In this document: positions 43,389 to 53,083 of the stretch, in pieces
How positions within the stretch are numbered: position 1 is the stretch's first letter
Layout of the letters: the number at the start of each line of letters is the position of its first letter
DNA from: Lewinellaceae bacterium
GTDB taxonomy: Bacteria; Bacteroidota; Bacteroidia; Chitinophagales; Saprospiraceae
Direction of reading: 5' to 3'
Assembly: GCA_020636405.1 (NCBI GenBank)
Contig: JACJXW010000004.1
Location: forward strand, 2,902,001 to 2,966,000
Length of the DNA stretch: 64,000 nt
The notes under the pieces: generated by a model
Told to the model about the DNA's origin: nothing
Database searches by the model: none
What the model saw: only the letters and a program-made list of their open reading frames with translations
Translations under genes and position numbers: made by a program

Positions 43389-44561
43389 CTAAACTACTAC
43401 TTTTTGTACGGTTTTCTTTATGATCTGTTGCAGGTCACTATCCTCGACCTCTTTTTTGCGGTCGGCAACTTCGAGGAAATGGGCATAGACCACATCCAGT
43501 TCATTTTTGGTCAGGTTGTAGCCGATATTTTTAGCGCGGTAGGCGATGGCGGCTCTGCCGCTGCGTGCCGTAAGTACGATTTTGGAATGGTCTACGCCGA
43601 CTTCCAATGGGTCGATGATCTCGTAGGTGTCTCTGCGTTTGATCACCCCATCCTGGTGAATGCCGGAGGAGTGGGCAAAGGCATTGGCGCCAACGATGGC
43701 CTTGTTGGGCTGTACGGGCATGCCCATGCGTTCGGAAACCAGCCGGCTGGTGGAATAGATGAGCTTGGTATTGATGTTGTTCGTAAGGTTCAGGTAGGGG
43801 TGCTGGCGCATGATCATCACTACTTCTTCCAGTGAGGTGTTACCGGCCCGTTCGCCGATGCCGTTGATGGTGCACTCGATCTGCCGGGCGCCGTTCTGCA
43901 CGCCGGCGATGGAGTTGGCCGTGGCCAGCCCCAGGTCGTTGTGGCAATGGGTAGATAAAATCGCCTTATCTATGCCCTTGACGTTTTCCTGCAGGAAGCG
44001 GATCTTGGCGCCATACTCGTCGGGGAGGCAGTAACCGGTAGTATCCGGTATATTTAACACGGTGGCCCCGGCTTTGATCACGGCTTCCAGGACGCGGGCG
44101 AGATACTCGTTATCGGTCCGGCCGGCATCTTCGGCGTAGAATTCAACATCCTCTACGAAGCGCTTGGCGAAGCGCACTGCGGACACTGCCAATTCCAGGA
44201 TTTTTTCCCGGTTGCTGCGCAGTTTATAGGTGATGTGAGAATCGGAAGTACCGATGCCGGTATGGATTCGGGGATGGCGGGCCTTGCGGAGGGCCTGGGC
44301 CGCTACCTCAATGTCTTTTTCTACAGCCCGGGAGAGGCCGCAAACGATAGGAGTGGAGACCGCCTGGCAGATGGCCTCGACGGACTGGAAGTCTCCGGGG
44401 CTGGAAACAGGGAAGCCTGCCTCAATAATATCTACCCCCAGGGCTTCGAGTTGCCGGGCTATTTCTACTTTCTGATCGGTGTTCAATTTGCATCCCGGTA
44501 CCTGCTCGCCGTCGCGCAACGTGGTGTCAAAGATGAATACTTGCTTATCTGCCATGGCCAA
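43389..44561 (-). CDS. leuA: 2-isopropylmalate synthase, short form
   Basis: A 390-residue enzyme, first step of leucine synthesis (acetyl-CoA plus 2-oxoisovalerate). The TIM-barrel motif FDTTLRDGEQVPG and metal ligands in ILSTHCHNDLGLATAN are intact. It ends after a short helical region, so the C-terminal leucine-binding (LeuA dimer) regulatory domain of the 500-residue form is absent. Feedback inhibition by leucine is therefore doubtful. ATG 44561 opens the leu unit. Confidence 0.93.
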   Translation of the reverse strand: MAMADKQVFIFDTTLRDGEQVPGCKLNTDQKVEIARQLEALGVDIIEAGFPVSSPGDFQSVEAICQAVSTPIVCGLSRAVEKDIEVAAQALRKARHPRIHTGIGTSDSHITYKLRSNREKILELAVSAVRFAKRFVEDVEFYAEDAGRTDNEYLARVLEAVIKAGATVLNIPDTTGYCLPDEYGAKIRFLQENVKGIDKAILSTHCHNDLGLATANSIAGVQNGARQIECTINGIGERAGNTSLEEVVMIMRQHPYLNLTNNINTKLIYSTSRLVSERMGMPVQPNKAIVGANAFAHSSGIHQDGVIKRRDTYEIIDPLEVGVDHSKIVLTARSGRAAIAYRAKNIGYNLTKNELDVVYAHFLEVADRKKEVEDSDLQQIIKKTVQKVVV

Positions 44562-44600
44562 TTGCTTTTTTTATAAATAAGTGTAGCTTTGCTTATTTGG

Positions 44601-44706
44601 CGATCCTTAAAAAACAAATTCCCTGATTTTGGATGGTGGCCAGGGCTGGAAGCCTTTCAAGGCTGAAGCCGCAAAATCTCAAATCAGGGAACTTGTTTTT
44701 TAATCG
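44601..44706 (-). promoter_or_regulatory. Terminator-like hairpin in the leuA leader (candidate attenuator)
   Basis: Arms 44601-44630 and 44681-44706 are inverted repeats of about 26 bp with two mismatches and a small bulge. On the leuA strand the 5' arm starts in an A tract and the 3' arm ends GGGAATTTG then TTTTTT. A second small hairpin (AGCCTT/AAGGCT) lies in the loop. The structure is downstream of the leuA -7 element and 40 bp before the start codon. It could be an attenuator or an inserted MITE. Confidence 0.5.
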
Positions 44707-44735
44707 CTGTTTAAGTTATGGCAAAGCCTAGCCGC

Positions 44736-44772
44736 CAAATATATCTGGATAGCGCATGGGTGAAAAGTCAAA
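44736..44772 (-). promoter_or_regulatory. Promoter candidate for leuA
   Basis: On the minus strand TATATTTG (44736-44743) matches the -7 consensus, with TTTG (44769-44772) 25 bp upstream, a slightly long spacing. The leader to leuA would be about 165 nt and includes the hairpin. Confidence 0.4.
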
Positions 44773-44856
44773 TTAGTGGATTAATACAAGATGGCAAGTA
44801 GTTGTTCTCTTTCCTAACTTTATGCTCTTCAGTGCGTTATCGTAAATATAATTACA

Positions 44857-46425
44857 ATGCCCAAGCAGAAAACAGATGACCTCATTCAGTTGGTTCGTTC
44901 CCTGACCAGGGCAGAAAAGCGCCACTTCCGGCTGTTCGTGCGGCGGAATCAGGCTTCCGATGATATTCTTTTTCTCCAGCTTTTCGATTTCCTGGATAAG
45001 CACAAGGAATACGACGAGGCGCTGATCCTGAAAAAACTCCCGGGCATCAAAAAACGGCAATTGTCCAACCTCAAAGCCCACCTGTACAAACAGCTGCTGA
45101 TCAGCCTACGCCTGGTCAATGCCAGCCACAATGAGGACATTCAGCTGCGGGAAATGATCGACTACGCCCGCGTATTATATAATAAAGGTTTGTACAGGCA
45201 GAGCCTCGATATCCTGGATAAGGCCAAAGGTAAAGCCTACGAGGGGCTGTTTTACGCCCTGGCCCTGGAGATCGTCGAATTTGAAAAACACATCGAAGGG
45301 CAGTACATTACCCGAAGTATCGAGGGGCGTGCCGATGAACTGGCAGCAGAGGCTCTCCATCTGCACGATACCATCGACAACATCAACCTGTATTCAAATC
45401 TCGCCCTGCAGCTGTATGGGTTGTACCTCAAGATGGGGTACGTCCGCAACCAGAATGACTACGAGCTGGTCAAGCAGTTCTTCCAGTCTCACTTACCGGA
45501 TATTGATTTTCAACAGCTTGACTTCTTCGGTAAAGTGTACTATTGCCAGGCGCAGGTGTGGTATTACCACATCACCCAGGATTTCCCCATGTGTTACCGC
45601 CATGCTCAAAAGTGGGTGGAGTTGTTCCGGGAAAAGCCGGAACTCATAAGCACCTATGCCCCGCTTTACCTCAAAGGAATGCACAACCTGCTCAATGCCC
45701 TGTTCAATACCCTGCAATACCAGAAATTCATCGATGAACTGGAAGAGTTGGATCGCTTCCCCGAAGTGTATGATATCAGCCAGGTCAAGAACATTGAGGG
45801 GCTCTTCTACCTGTTCAAGTATATACATTCCATCAAAAAGCACTTCCTGGAGGGGACGTTCACGGAAGGGCTCCAACTCATCCCCGGCCTGGTAAAGACG
45901 ATCGAAGAAGATACTTATAACTGGGACGACCACCGCATCCTGGTCTTTTACTACCGCATTGCCTGCCTCTATTTCGGCAGCGGCGACAATGAATCGGCCA
46001 TTGACTACCTCAATCTGATCATCAACCAGAAAAACCCGGACTACCGGGAAGACATTCAGTGCTTCGCCCGTATCCTCAACCTGATTGCTCACTTTGAGCT
46101 GGGCAACTCCCAACTGGTCGAATATCAGGTCAAGTCCGTTTATCGGTTCCTTTTAAAAATGGAGGACCTCCACGCTGTGCAGCGTGAGATATTCCGCTTT
46201 TTGCGGAAAATACCCCGTATTCAGGAAGAAGAATTGAAGAACGAATTCATCAGCCTCAGGAACAAGCTGGCAGAACAGGAGGGAGGGCCCTACGAGCGTC
46301 GCCCATTCCTCTATCTGGATATCATTTCCTGGCTGGAATCCAAGATCGAGGACAAACCGGTGCAGGAGATTATCCGCCGGAAGTTTGAGGCCCGTCAAAT
46401 GCGCGTAAGGCCTTTAGATACTTGA
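44857..46425 (+). CDS. Conserved helical protein of unknown function
   Basis: A 522-residue cytosolic protein with no signal or membrane segment. It opens KTDDLIQLVRSLTRAEKRHF, a basic region that could bind nucleic acid, and continues as regularly spaced helices with TPR-like pairs (for example HYDTIDNINLYSNLALQLY-like stretches and IACLYFGSGDNESAIDYLN). Similar proteins occur widely in Saprospiraceae-type genomes without known function. It is divergent from leuA and shares the regulatory gap with it. Confidence 0.7.
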   Translation: MPKQKTDDLIQLVRSLTRAEKRHFRLFVRRNQASDDILFLQLFDFLDKHKEYDEALILKKLPGIKKRQLSNLKAHLYKQLLISLRLVNASHNEDIQLREMIDYARVLYNKGLYRQSLDILDKAKGKAYEGLFYALALEIVEFEKHIEGQYITRSIEGRADELAAEALHLHDTIDNINLYSNLALQLYGLYLKMGYVRNQNDYELVKQFFQSHLPDIDFQQLDFFGKVYYCQAQVWYYHITQDFPMCYRHAQKWVELFREKPELISTYAPLYLKGMHNLLNALFNTLQYQKFIDELEELDRFPEVYDISQVKNIEGLFYLFKYIHSIKKHFLEGTFTEGLQLIPGLVKTIEEDTYNWDDHRILVFYYRIACLYFGSGDNESAIDYLNLIINQKNPDYREDIQCFARILNLIAHFELGNSQLVEYQVKSVYRFLLKMEDLHAVQREIFRFLRKIPRIQEEELKNEFISLRNKLAEQEGGPYERRPFLYLDIISWLESKIEDKPVQEIIRRKFEARQMRVRPLDT

Positions 46426-46934
46426 CTTTGGGCTCCATTCCCAAAAAATACCCCCAATAGGGTATATAAATAATTAACATGAAAAAAAACGAAATTATTT
46501 CGAGCTTAAAAGTTGGGATTTAAAAGCCAAAAAACTACTTTTGTCTGGTAATTAAAATGATCCCATGAAGAACAGAAGTCCTAAAAAGCGACCACTGACC
46601 TTTCCTTTATACCCCACATACTCGTTCTTTATAACATATCAGTTTCCGGGAAAACTACGCTTTAAATGCGATAGGGCCAAGTGATTTTTTACCTTGATGT
46701 CCTTTTGCTTTAAAGCTTTACCTTTTGGATAGAACTCCATTGATATATAAGGCGCATAAAAGATGCGGCCTTCAGTTGACTTTGTGGATAAGAATTCGTT
46801 TTTCTATTTTAAATGACGACCTATAACAAACCAAATGGCTGGTTAGCGCATGCCCTGGCGGCGCGCATGCCGGCCGATAGCAACTTGACCTAATTCTTTT
46901 TTACATAACCTATTTTTAAGCAAATTGTGATCTT
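46426..46934 (+). other. 509-bp A+T-rich gap with an early promoter and a small ORF
   Basis: The gap before the giant protein holds a promoter-like site at 46513-46543, a 39-codon open frame starting at ATG 46565 (MKNRSPKKRPLTFPL, basic then aromatic) of unknown significance, and a weaker site TTG-N23-TATTTTTA (46885-46918). The giant protein's mRNA could therefore have a leader of nearly 390 nt. Nothing else was recognised. Confidence 0.4.
46513..46543 (+). promoter_or_regulatory. Bacteroidota-type promoter upstream of the giant protein
   Basis: TTG at 46513-46515, a 20-bp spacer and TACTTTTG at 46536-46543 match the -33/-7 consensus. It is about 390 bp before the coding start. Confidence 0.5.
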
Positions 46935-49900
46935 ATGGAAAGAACGAATTTTACTTTCGTTTCCCCCTCCCTTTGGCTTAAGACGCTAACCATGGTTTTT
47001 GTCTTCGGCTTTTGGGGAGCCCAGCAATCGTTCGGACAGTGTACCGGCGATGTATGGGCGCCTGTCATCGTATATCCTTCCCAGGATATCGTTGTAAACC
47101 TGGACCCCTGCGACCCAGACCCAGCGGTTGTGTTTTTTGAAGTCACCGTAACAGACGACTGTGATGGCGAACACTTCCCTGGTTCCAGCGTAGTCCCCGG
47201 TTCTGAATATACTGTTACGGCCTCCTCTGGCGGCAACCCTACTACAGTATTTTCGATCGGTGGCGACCGCTTCATGGGCGTTTTCGGCCCGGGTATGTAC
47301 CAGATCGTTATCTCTGCGGAAGATGCCGCCGGCAACTTCCGGGATGAGGACTTCTTTGTGATCGTTTCGCAAGACGACGCACCTCCGACCAACCTGCTAT
47401 GTAACACCAACGTTAACGCTACGCTGAACGGCGACTGCCAGCGCTTCATTACCGCCGATATGGTATTGGAAGGCGATTTCGGTTGCGCCAATGAGTCGGA
47501 CTTCCGCGTGAACATCGTCAACGACGACGACCCGACCAACGGCAACATCCTCGACGGCTGCGGCCAGTTCATCTACGAGGTGACCTACGTCGGCCCCTCC
47601 CTGACCGGTACGCCGCAGGGTGGCGCTCAGACGACGGTGACCGTCAACGGCTTTACCGGCGCATTCGCTGAGGCCAACTGGACGAAGCAGGAGGACGCTA
47701 CCGGCGTTACTTCTGACGTTACCTTCACTTCTTCCACACTGACGATAGAGAGTTATGATGCCTCGGCTACCGGCGCTACAATCGCAATTCCTGCCGATGG
47801 GGACTTAAGTTTCGATTGGCAGTATCTGCTGGGCGATTATAGCTCTTCAGGTTTCATCTATGACGAATTCTTCGTTACGATAGTATTGGTCTCTAATGGA
47901 TCGATGACTACCCTGGCTGAAGTATCTGGCACTACGAGCCCTCCGGGCCCGGTACCTGCTCCTTTTACCGGCACGGTCGATGTGTCTGTTTCAGCCGGTG
48001 ACGTCCTGGCCATCATTATTAATGATGATGCGGTTTCGCCGATCATTACCCCTCAGGTATCTAATGTGGCCACTATCAGCAACTTCACCTTCTCCACCGT
48101 TGGCGACGCCGACCCGAACGCACCGAGCTTCCCGTTCTTCAACTTTGAAGACTGCTGGGGCTACATCACCGGCGAAGACAAGGCAGCACCTGACCTGGAC
48201 TGCCCGTCGAACACTTCTACCGGCGCAACAGTCTTTGACTGCTACACCACCACCGGTACGCTGGAAGCGGGCGACCTTCAAATGGACCCGACGAACTTCT
48301 CTTGCTTCCTCGATGGAGGCGGCACGACGTCGAGCATCGATGCAGGCCAGCACTACTACGACCTGATCCCGTTCCAGGTAGACCGCACGGACTACTATAC
48401 TATCCTGGTATCTGACGACTTTGGCTCTACGATTGACGAGAGCGCCATTGCGATCTTCGCCGGCGGCTACTCTCCGTCGAACCCCTGCGAGAACATCATC
48501 GCGTTCACGGATGAGCCGATCGACGACGTTGTTCCGCCGCTGGCCAACGACGAGCCGTTCCTTCGCCTGAGCCTTCCGCTGATCGCCGGGCAGACGTACT
48601 ACCTGTGGATTACGTCTGACGACGATATTGCCGGCCCTGCCGGTTCTGGCGATTACACGGTAGATATCTGCCCCGACGGCGACGGCCGGGTAGGCCTGTT
48701 CCAGTCCTCTACGGTACTGAACCCGCTGACGTGGGAGCCGATGGTGATCACCAACAACCAGCTGTGGCCGCGCCGCGACGTAGCCGCTACGCTGGACCTG
48801 TACTGCGGTGACTTTGACCTGATCTTCAACAACCCTGCCAGCCTGGCCATCACGGGCGCTGCTACTGCAACGGACAACTGTGATGACAACGTGAGCATCA
48901 GCTTTGTTGACACCTATACTTCCGCCGGCGACTGTGCGCCGATCATCATCACGCGTACATTCACGGCTGTTGACGACAAAGGCAACACGAGCACGTGCAC
49001 GCAAACGATCACGCTGAACCGCCCGGACGACCTGGACGTAGAATTCCCTGCACGTACGGTTCCGATCGAGTGCGACGAGCAGTTCGCTACGCTGCCCAAC
49101 GGCAACCCGCACCCGAGCGTATCGGGCTACCCGTTCATCGTAACGGTAAGCGGTATTTTTGACCTTGCCGACGACTACTGCAACATCGGCGCGAGCTTTG
49201 TAGACCGCGCCCCGGTTAACGTCTGTGCCGGCGCGTTCAAGTTCGTGCGCGACTGGACGGTGATCGACTGGTGCGACGGTGACAACATCGCCGTTGACGC
49301 ACAGGTGATCAAAGTAGGGGACTACACTGCCCCGGCAGTTACCTGCCCTGCCCAGACGGTATACTCGACCAGCCCGTTCTCCTGCACCGGCAGCTTCTCT
49401 GTGCCGCTGCCGACGGTAACGGACAACTGCTCTGAGTACGAAGTACACACGGAGATCGTAACAGAAGTAGAAGTAGAAGTAACGAACCAGTACGGCATCG
49501 TTACCGGCACGCGCACGGATACGGTAGTTGTCCGCGTAATTGCGTGGAACGCCCCGACGCGCCTGGTAAGCGGCATCCCTGCCGGCAACCACTACTTCCG
49601 CTATACAGTAGAGGACGACTGCGGCAATACGACGGTTAAATACTGCCCGTTCACGGTAGCGGACCTGATCGAGCCGACGGCTTCTTGTGACGACAACCTG
49701 CATGTATCCATCGGCGGTGGCGATGCCAGCTACGTAGGGCCTCTGGCCAACGTACGCACGCGCCTTTACGCTACGGACATCAATGAAGGTTCGAACGACA
49801 ACTGTGCCATCGACCGGATCGAAGTGCGCCGTAACAAGTTCAACATCCTGACTTACAACTGCGGCAGCGGCTTCTCCAACTGGGGCCCGTATGTAGACTT

Positions 49901-52622
49901 CTTCTGCTGTGACGTAGGCGAAACGATCACGATCGAGATGCGCGTCATCGACAAGGCCGGCAACATCAACACCTGCTGGCTGGACATCGTACCGGAAGAG
50001 AAGGCCCGCCCGTACTGCTACGCGCCGGCTCCGAGAAGCGTTGCCTGCGATGCACTGCCCTACAGCTTTGACCCGCTGGATACACTTCAGCTGCAGCAGC
50101 TGTTCGGCGATGCTACCTCTGAGGACAACTGCGGTTCTTACGAGCGCGAACTGCCGCCGGTACCGGACCTGGAGTGTGGCTCCGGCACGGTTATCCGCCG
50201 CTTCCGCGCCATCGACGTGAACGGCAACGAGAGCGTGAACTTCTGCCAGCAGGTGATCACGATCACGGAGGTACACAACTTTGAGATCAAGTTCCCGGCG
50301 GATGCTGAGGCCGTATGCGGCGTAGCAGACCCGGATAGCGTAATTTACGAAGAGATCGGCTGCGACCTGTTGGCCGTGAACCATACCGACGAGTTCTTCT
50401 CCGCCTCCGGAGACGAGTGCTACAAGATCTTCCGCAAGTGGAAGGTGATCAACTGGTGCCAGTATGACGGGCAGGATGACCAGCCGCTGGTTATCGGCCG
50501 CGATGAGGACTGCGACGGCGCCCCTGGCGACGAAGCAGTATGGGTACTGCACCGCCCGGGCGGGTTTAACTACATCGACCGCGATGACGACGAGACCGAG
50601 CCGAACAACGTACCGCTGGCCTTCCAGAACATCTGCAACGGCATCGATGACTTCTGGCGCAAGGTGGACTACGATGGCGGTTACTACCAGTACACTCAGA
50701 TCATCAAGGTATACGACGACATCGACCCGGAGATCAGCTCCACGCCTGAGGACTTCTGCTCTTACGACAACGTAACGTGCACCGGCCTGGTGAACCTGGA
50801 CTTCCAGATCGACGAGAACTGTACTCCGGACGACCTGACGATCAAGGTATTCCTGGATGCCGGCGCTGACGGCACGATCGACTTCAACCTTCAGGACCTG
50901 ACGGATGGAGCGTTTGACGACTTCACGCTGACGGGCACCTATCCGGACTATACGCTGAGCGGGCGCTTCCCGATCGGCTGCCACGCCTTCGAAGTACACG
51001 TAGAAGATGGCTGCGGCAACGTGAACAGCGAGCTGCTGGACTTCTGTGTGGTAGACTGCAAGGCGCCGTCGCCGGTATGCATCAACGGCCTGGCTATCGA
51101 GCTGATGCCGGTAGACCTGAATGGGGACGATGTACCGGATGAAGGCCGCATGGCGATCTGGGCGAGCGACTTTGTAGTATCGCCGATGGGCGACTGCACG
51201 GGCCCTGTGAAGTACTCGATCAACCGCGCGGGCGATGCGCCGAACGTAGACTCTACGGGCATCGTACTGACGTGCGCCGACACGGGCACGCTGGTGGTTG
51301 AGATCTGGGCATACGACGGAGCTGGCAACAGCGACTTCTGCGAGACCTACATCCTGGTACAGGACAACATGAACCTGTGCGGCCCTGGCCCGCTGACGGT
51401 AGGGGCTTCGGGTGCGATCAACACCGAGGAAGACATGGCAGTGCAGAATGTAGAGGTGAGCCTGTCCGGACAGACAAGCATGACGATGGCCACGGCAGCG
51501 GATGGCGAATACGAGTTTGCCGGCCTGCAGGAAGGCTATGACTATACGGTTACGCCGCAGTTGAACTCGAACTACCTCAACGGGGTATCGACGTTCGACC
51601 TGGTACTGATCAGCAAGCACATCCTGGGCGTGCAGCCGCTGGGCAGCCCGTACAAGATGATCGCCGCCGACGTGAACAACAGCAAGTCGATCACGACGCT
51701 TGACCTGATCCAGCTGCGCAAGCTGATCCTGTCGATCGACACGGAGTTCGGCAACAACACGAGCTGGCGCTTTGTGGAAGCTGCCTACCAGTTCCCGAAT
51801 GCATCGAACCCATGGTTTGAGGAGTTCCCCGAAGTGGTGAACATCAACAACCTTCCGGGCACGGGCATCAACGGAGCGGACTTTGTGGCTGTGAAGATTG
51901 GCGATGTGAACGGCGATGCGGAGGCCAACGCCCTGATGGGTGTTAGTGGCCGTACGTTTGCCGGCACGTTTGCCCTGAATGTAGAAGAAGCTGAGGTGAA
52001 GGCCGGCGGTGAGTACACTGTAGCGTTCACGGCAGCTGACGTTGCTTCCATCGAAGGCTACCAGGCCACGCTGGTGTTCGACAACAGCGCCCTGGAACTG
52101 GTAGACATTATCAGTGGAGTAGCTACCGAGGAGAACTTCGGCCTGGCGTACGCCAGCGAAGGGCTCATCACCACGAGCTGGAACGGCAAGGCAGCGGACA
52201 ACAGCGTGATGTTCAGCCTGGTATTCCGCGCTAAGGCGGATGCACAGCTGAGCGAATTGCTGAGCGCCAGCTCCCGGGTCACGAAGGCGGAAGCCTACCG
52301 CACCAATGGAGACTACCAGGGCGTAGCGGTAACGTTCTCGGGCAAGGCTGCCACGGCAGCGAGCTTCGAGCTGTACCAGAACACGCCGAACCCGTTCAAG
52401 GGTGAGACGCTGGTGGGCTTCAACCTGCCGGTTGACGACACGGTAACGCTGACGGTAAGCGACGTAACGGGCAGAGTACTGAAGCTGGTCCGCGTGGACG
52501 GCGTTAAGGGTTACAACAACGTAGTGTTGAACTCTAACGACCTGCCGGCGGCCGGAGTACTGTACTACACCGTTGAGACGTCTGAATACACTGCTACCAA
52601 GAAGATGATTATCATCGAATAA
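46935..52622 (+). CDS. Giant secreted protein: HYR-like repeats, dockerin-like, cohesin-like and T9SS domains
   Basis: A 1,895-residue exported protein. The signal peptide ends at SFGQ, near residue 35. To about residue 1480 come repeated cysteine- and aspartate-rich modules with TDNC/DDNC and TRTFTAVDDKGNTSTC-like motifs, typical of HYR/Ig-like beta-sandwiches. A carboxypeptidase-regulatory-like fold follows (1490-1545), then a dockerin-like module (STFDLVLISKHILGV, DVNNSKSITTLDLIQLRKLI, GDVNGDAEAN; 1550-1660), a cohesin-like domain (1672-1800) and a T9SS type A sorting domain ending ATKKMIIIE. It is probably a surface adhesin or matrix protein. Codon use is strongly biased and TTA, CTA and TCA are nearly absent in one long stretch, suggesting high expression. 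Confidence 0.88.
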   Translation: MERTNFTFVSPSLWLKTLTMVFVFGFWGAQQSFGQCTGDVWAPVIVYPSQDIVVNLDPCDPDPAVVFFEVTVTDDCDGEHFPGSSVVPGSEYTVTASSGGNPTTVFSIGGDRFMGVFGPGMYQIVISAEDAAGNFRDEDFFVIVSQDDAPPTNLLCNTNVNATLNGDCQRFITADMVLEGDFGCANESDFRVNIVNDDDPTNGNILDGCGQFIYEVTYVGPSLTGTPQGGAQTTVTVNGFTGAFAEANWTKQEDATGVTSDVTFTSSTLTIESYDASATGATIAIPADGDLSFDWQYLLGDYSSSGFIYDEFFVTIVLVSNGSMTTLAEVSGTTSPPGPVPAPFTGTVDVSVSAGDVLAIIINDDAVSPIITPQVSNVATISNFTFSTVGDADPNAPSFPFFNFEDCWGYITGEDKAAPDLDCPSNTSTGATVFDCYTTTGTLEAGDLQMDPTNFSCFLDGGGTTSSIDAGQHYYDLIPFQVDRTDYYTILVSDDFGSTIDESAIAIFAGGYSPSNPCENIIAFTDEPIDDVVPPLANDEPFLRLSLPLIAGQTYYLWITSDDDIAGPAGSGDYTVDICPDGDGRVGLFQSSTVLNPLTWEPMVITNNQLWPRRDVAATLDLYCGDFDLIFNNPASLAITGAATATDNCDDNVSISFVDTYTSAGDCAPIIITRTFTAVDDKGNTSTCTQTITLNRPDDLDVEFPARTVPIECDEQFATLPNGNPHPSVSGYPFIVTVSGIFDLADDYCNIGASFVDRAPVNVCAGAFKFVRDWTVIDWCDGDNIAVDAQVIKVGDYTAPAVTCPAQTVYSTSPFSCTGSFSVPLPTVTDNCSEYEVHTEIVTEVEVEVTNQYGIVTGTRTDTVVVRVIAWNAPTRLVSGIPAGNHYFRYTVEDDCGNTTVKYCPFTVADLIEPTASCDDNLHVSIGGGDASYVGPLANVRTRLYATDINEGSNDNCAIDRIEVRRNKFNILTYNCGSGFSNWGPYVDFFCCDVGETITIEMRVIDKAGNINTCWLDIVPEEKARPYCYAPAPRSVACDALPYSFDPLDTLQLQQLFGDATSEDNCGSYERELPPVPDLECGSGTVIRRFRAIDVNGNESVNFCQQVITITEVHNFEIKFPADAEAVCGVADPDSVIYEEIGCDLLAVNHTDEFFSASGDECYKIFRKWKVINWCQYDGQDDQPLVIGRDEDCDGAPGDEAVWVLHRPGGFNYIDRDDDETEPNNVPLAFQNICNGIDDFWRKVDYDGGYYQYTQIIKVYDDIDPEISSTPEDFCSYDNVTCTGLVNLDFQIDENCTPDDLTIKVFLDAGADGTIDFNLQDLTDGAFDDFTLTGTYPDYTLSGRFPIGCHAFEVHVEDGCGNVNSELLDFCVVDCKAPSPVCINGLAIELMPVDLNGDDVPDEGRMAIWASDFVVSPMGDCTGPVKYSINRAGDAPNVDSTGIVLTCADTGTLVVEIWAYDGAGNSDFCETYILVQDNMNLCGPGPLTVGASGAINTEEDMAVQNVEVSLSGQTSMTMATAADGEYEFAGLQEGYDYTVTPQLNSNYLNGVSTFDLVLISKHILGVQPLGSPYKMIAADVNNSKSITTLDLIQLRKLILSIDTEFGNNTSWRFVEAAYQFPNASNPWFEEFPEVVNINNLPGTGINGADFVAVKIGDVNGDAEANALMGVSGRTFAGTFALNVEEAEVKAGGEYTVAFTAADVASIEGYQATLVFDNSALELVDIISGVATEENFGLAYASEGLITTSWNGKAADNSVMFSLVFRAKADAQLSELLSASSRVTKAEAYRTNGDYQGVAVTFSGKAATAASFELYQNTPNPFKGETLVGFNLPVDDTVTLTVSDVTGRVLKLVRVDGVKGYNNVVLNSNDLPAAGVLYYTVETSEYTATKKMIIIE

Positions 52623-52647
52623 TCAGCTTCCGATAGCGGAATAGAAT

Positions 52648-52687
52648 AAAAGGCTGGGCAGCCCTTCGGGGTTGCCCAGCCTTTTTT
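52648..52687 (+). terminator. Strong terminator after the giant protein gene
   Basis: A stem of about 16 bp (AAAGGCTGGGCAGCC against GGTTGCCCAGCCTTT, one mismatch) with a TTCG-containing loop is followed by TTTTTT. It lies 26 bp after the stop codon. Confidence 0.85.
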
Positions 52688-52855
52688 ATTGAGTCGGTGA
52701 TTGAGATTGGGCTTATTAATACGGATAGTAGTATTTTAAGGGCGAGAGGTATTTTATCCTGCCGGATGAAAGGACTTGCACGATTAATTTACGGGGATAG
52801 AATAGATCTGGTGCCCCTTATAAAAAGAAGACACAAAGAAAACAGGAGGGAGAGA

Positions 52856-53083
52856 TCAGTATTCGCCCATGCCTTGTTCTCCTTTGAAGTCGCTTTGGGC
52901 GATGTGAAGGATCAGGATACCAGCGATGATCATGACGAGTTTGGCTACAAAGCCAAATAACCGGCCAAAGGAGTCAAGCCAGGTTAAAAAAGAGAATTGT
53001 ACACCTACCAGGCTTAGTACGATGGATAAGAAGCCTAGTGCTGCCAAAAGGAAGCCAAGAAGAGAGAATATGCCTTTGTTCAT
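52856..53083 (-). CDS. Small two-helix membrane protein
   Basis: A 75-residue protein with two hydrophobic segments: ISLLGFLLAALGFLSIVLSLV-like at residues 5-27 and FGFVAKLVMIIAGILILHIA at 43-62. The end is short and charged (QSDFKGEQGMGEY). No family recognised. It is isolated between the giant protein and HMG-CoA lyase, on the opposite strand. The 170 bp on its downstream side show nothing further. Confidence 0.55.
   Translation of the reverse strand: MNKGIFSLLGFLLAALGFLSIVLSLVGVQFSFLTWLDSFGRLFGFVAKLVMIIAGILILHIAQSDFKGEQGMGEY

Noticed and set aside
47991..51620. A 1,209-codon open frame on the minus strand inside the giant protein gene
   Set aside because: It is in phase with the sense codons and low in meaningful motifs; it exists because the sense gene avoids TTA, CTA and TCA.
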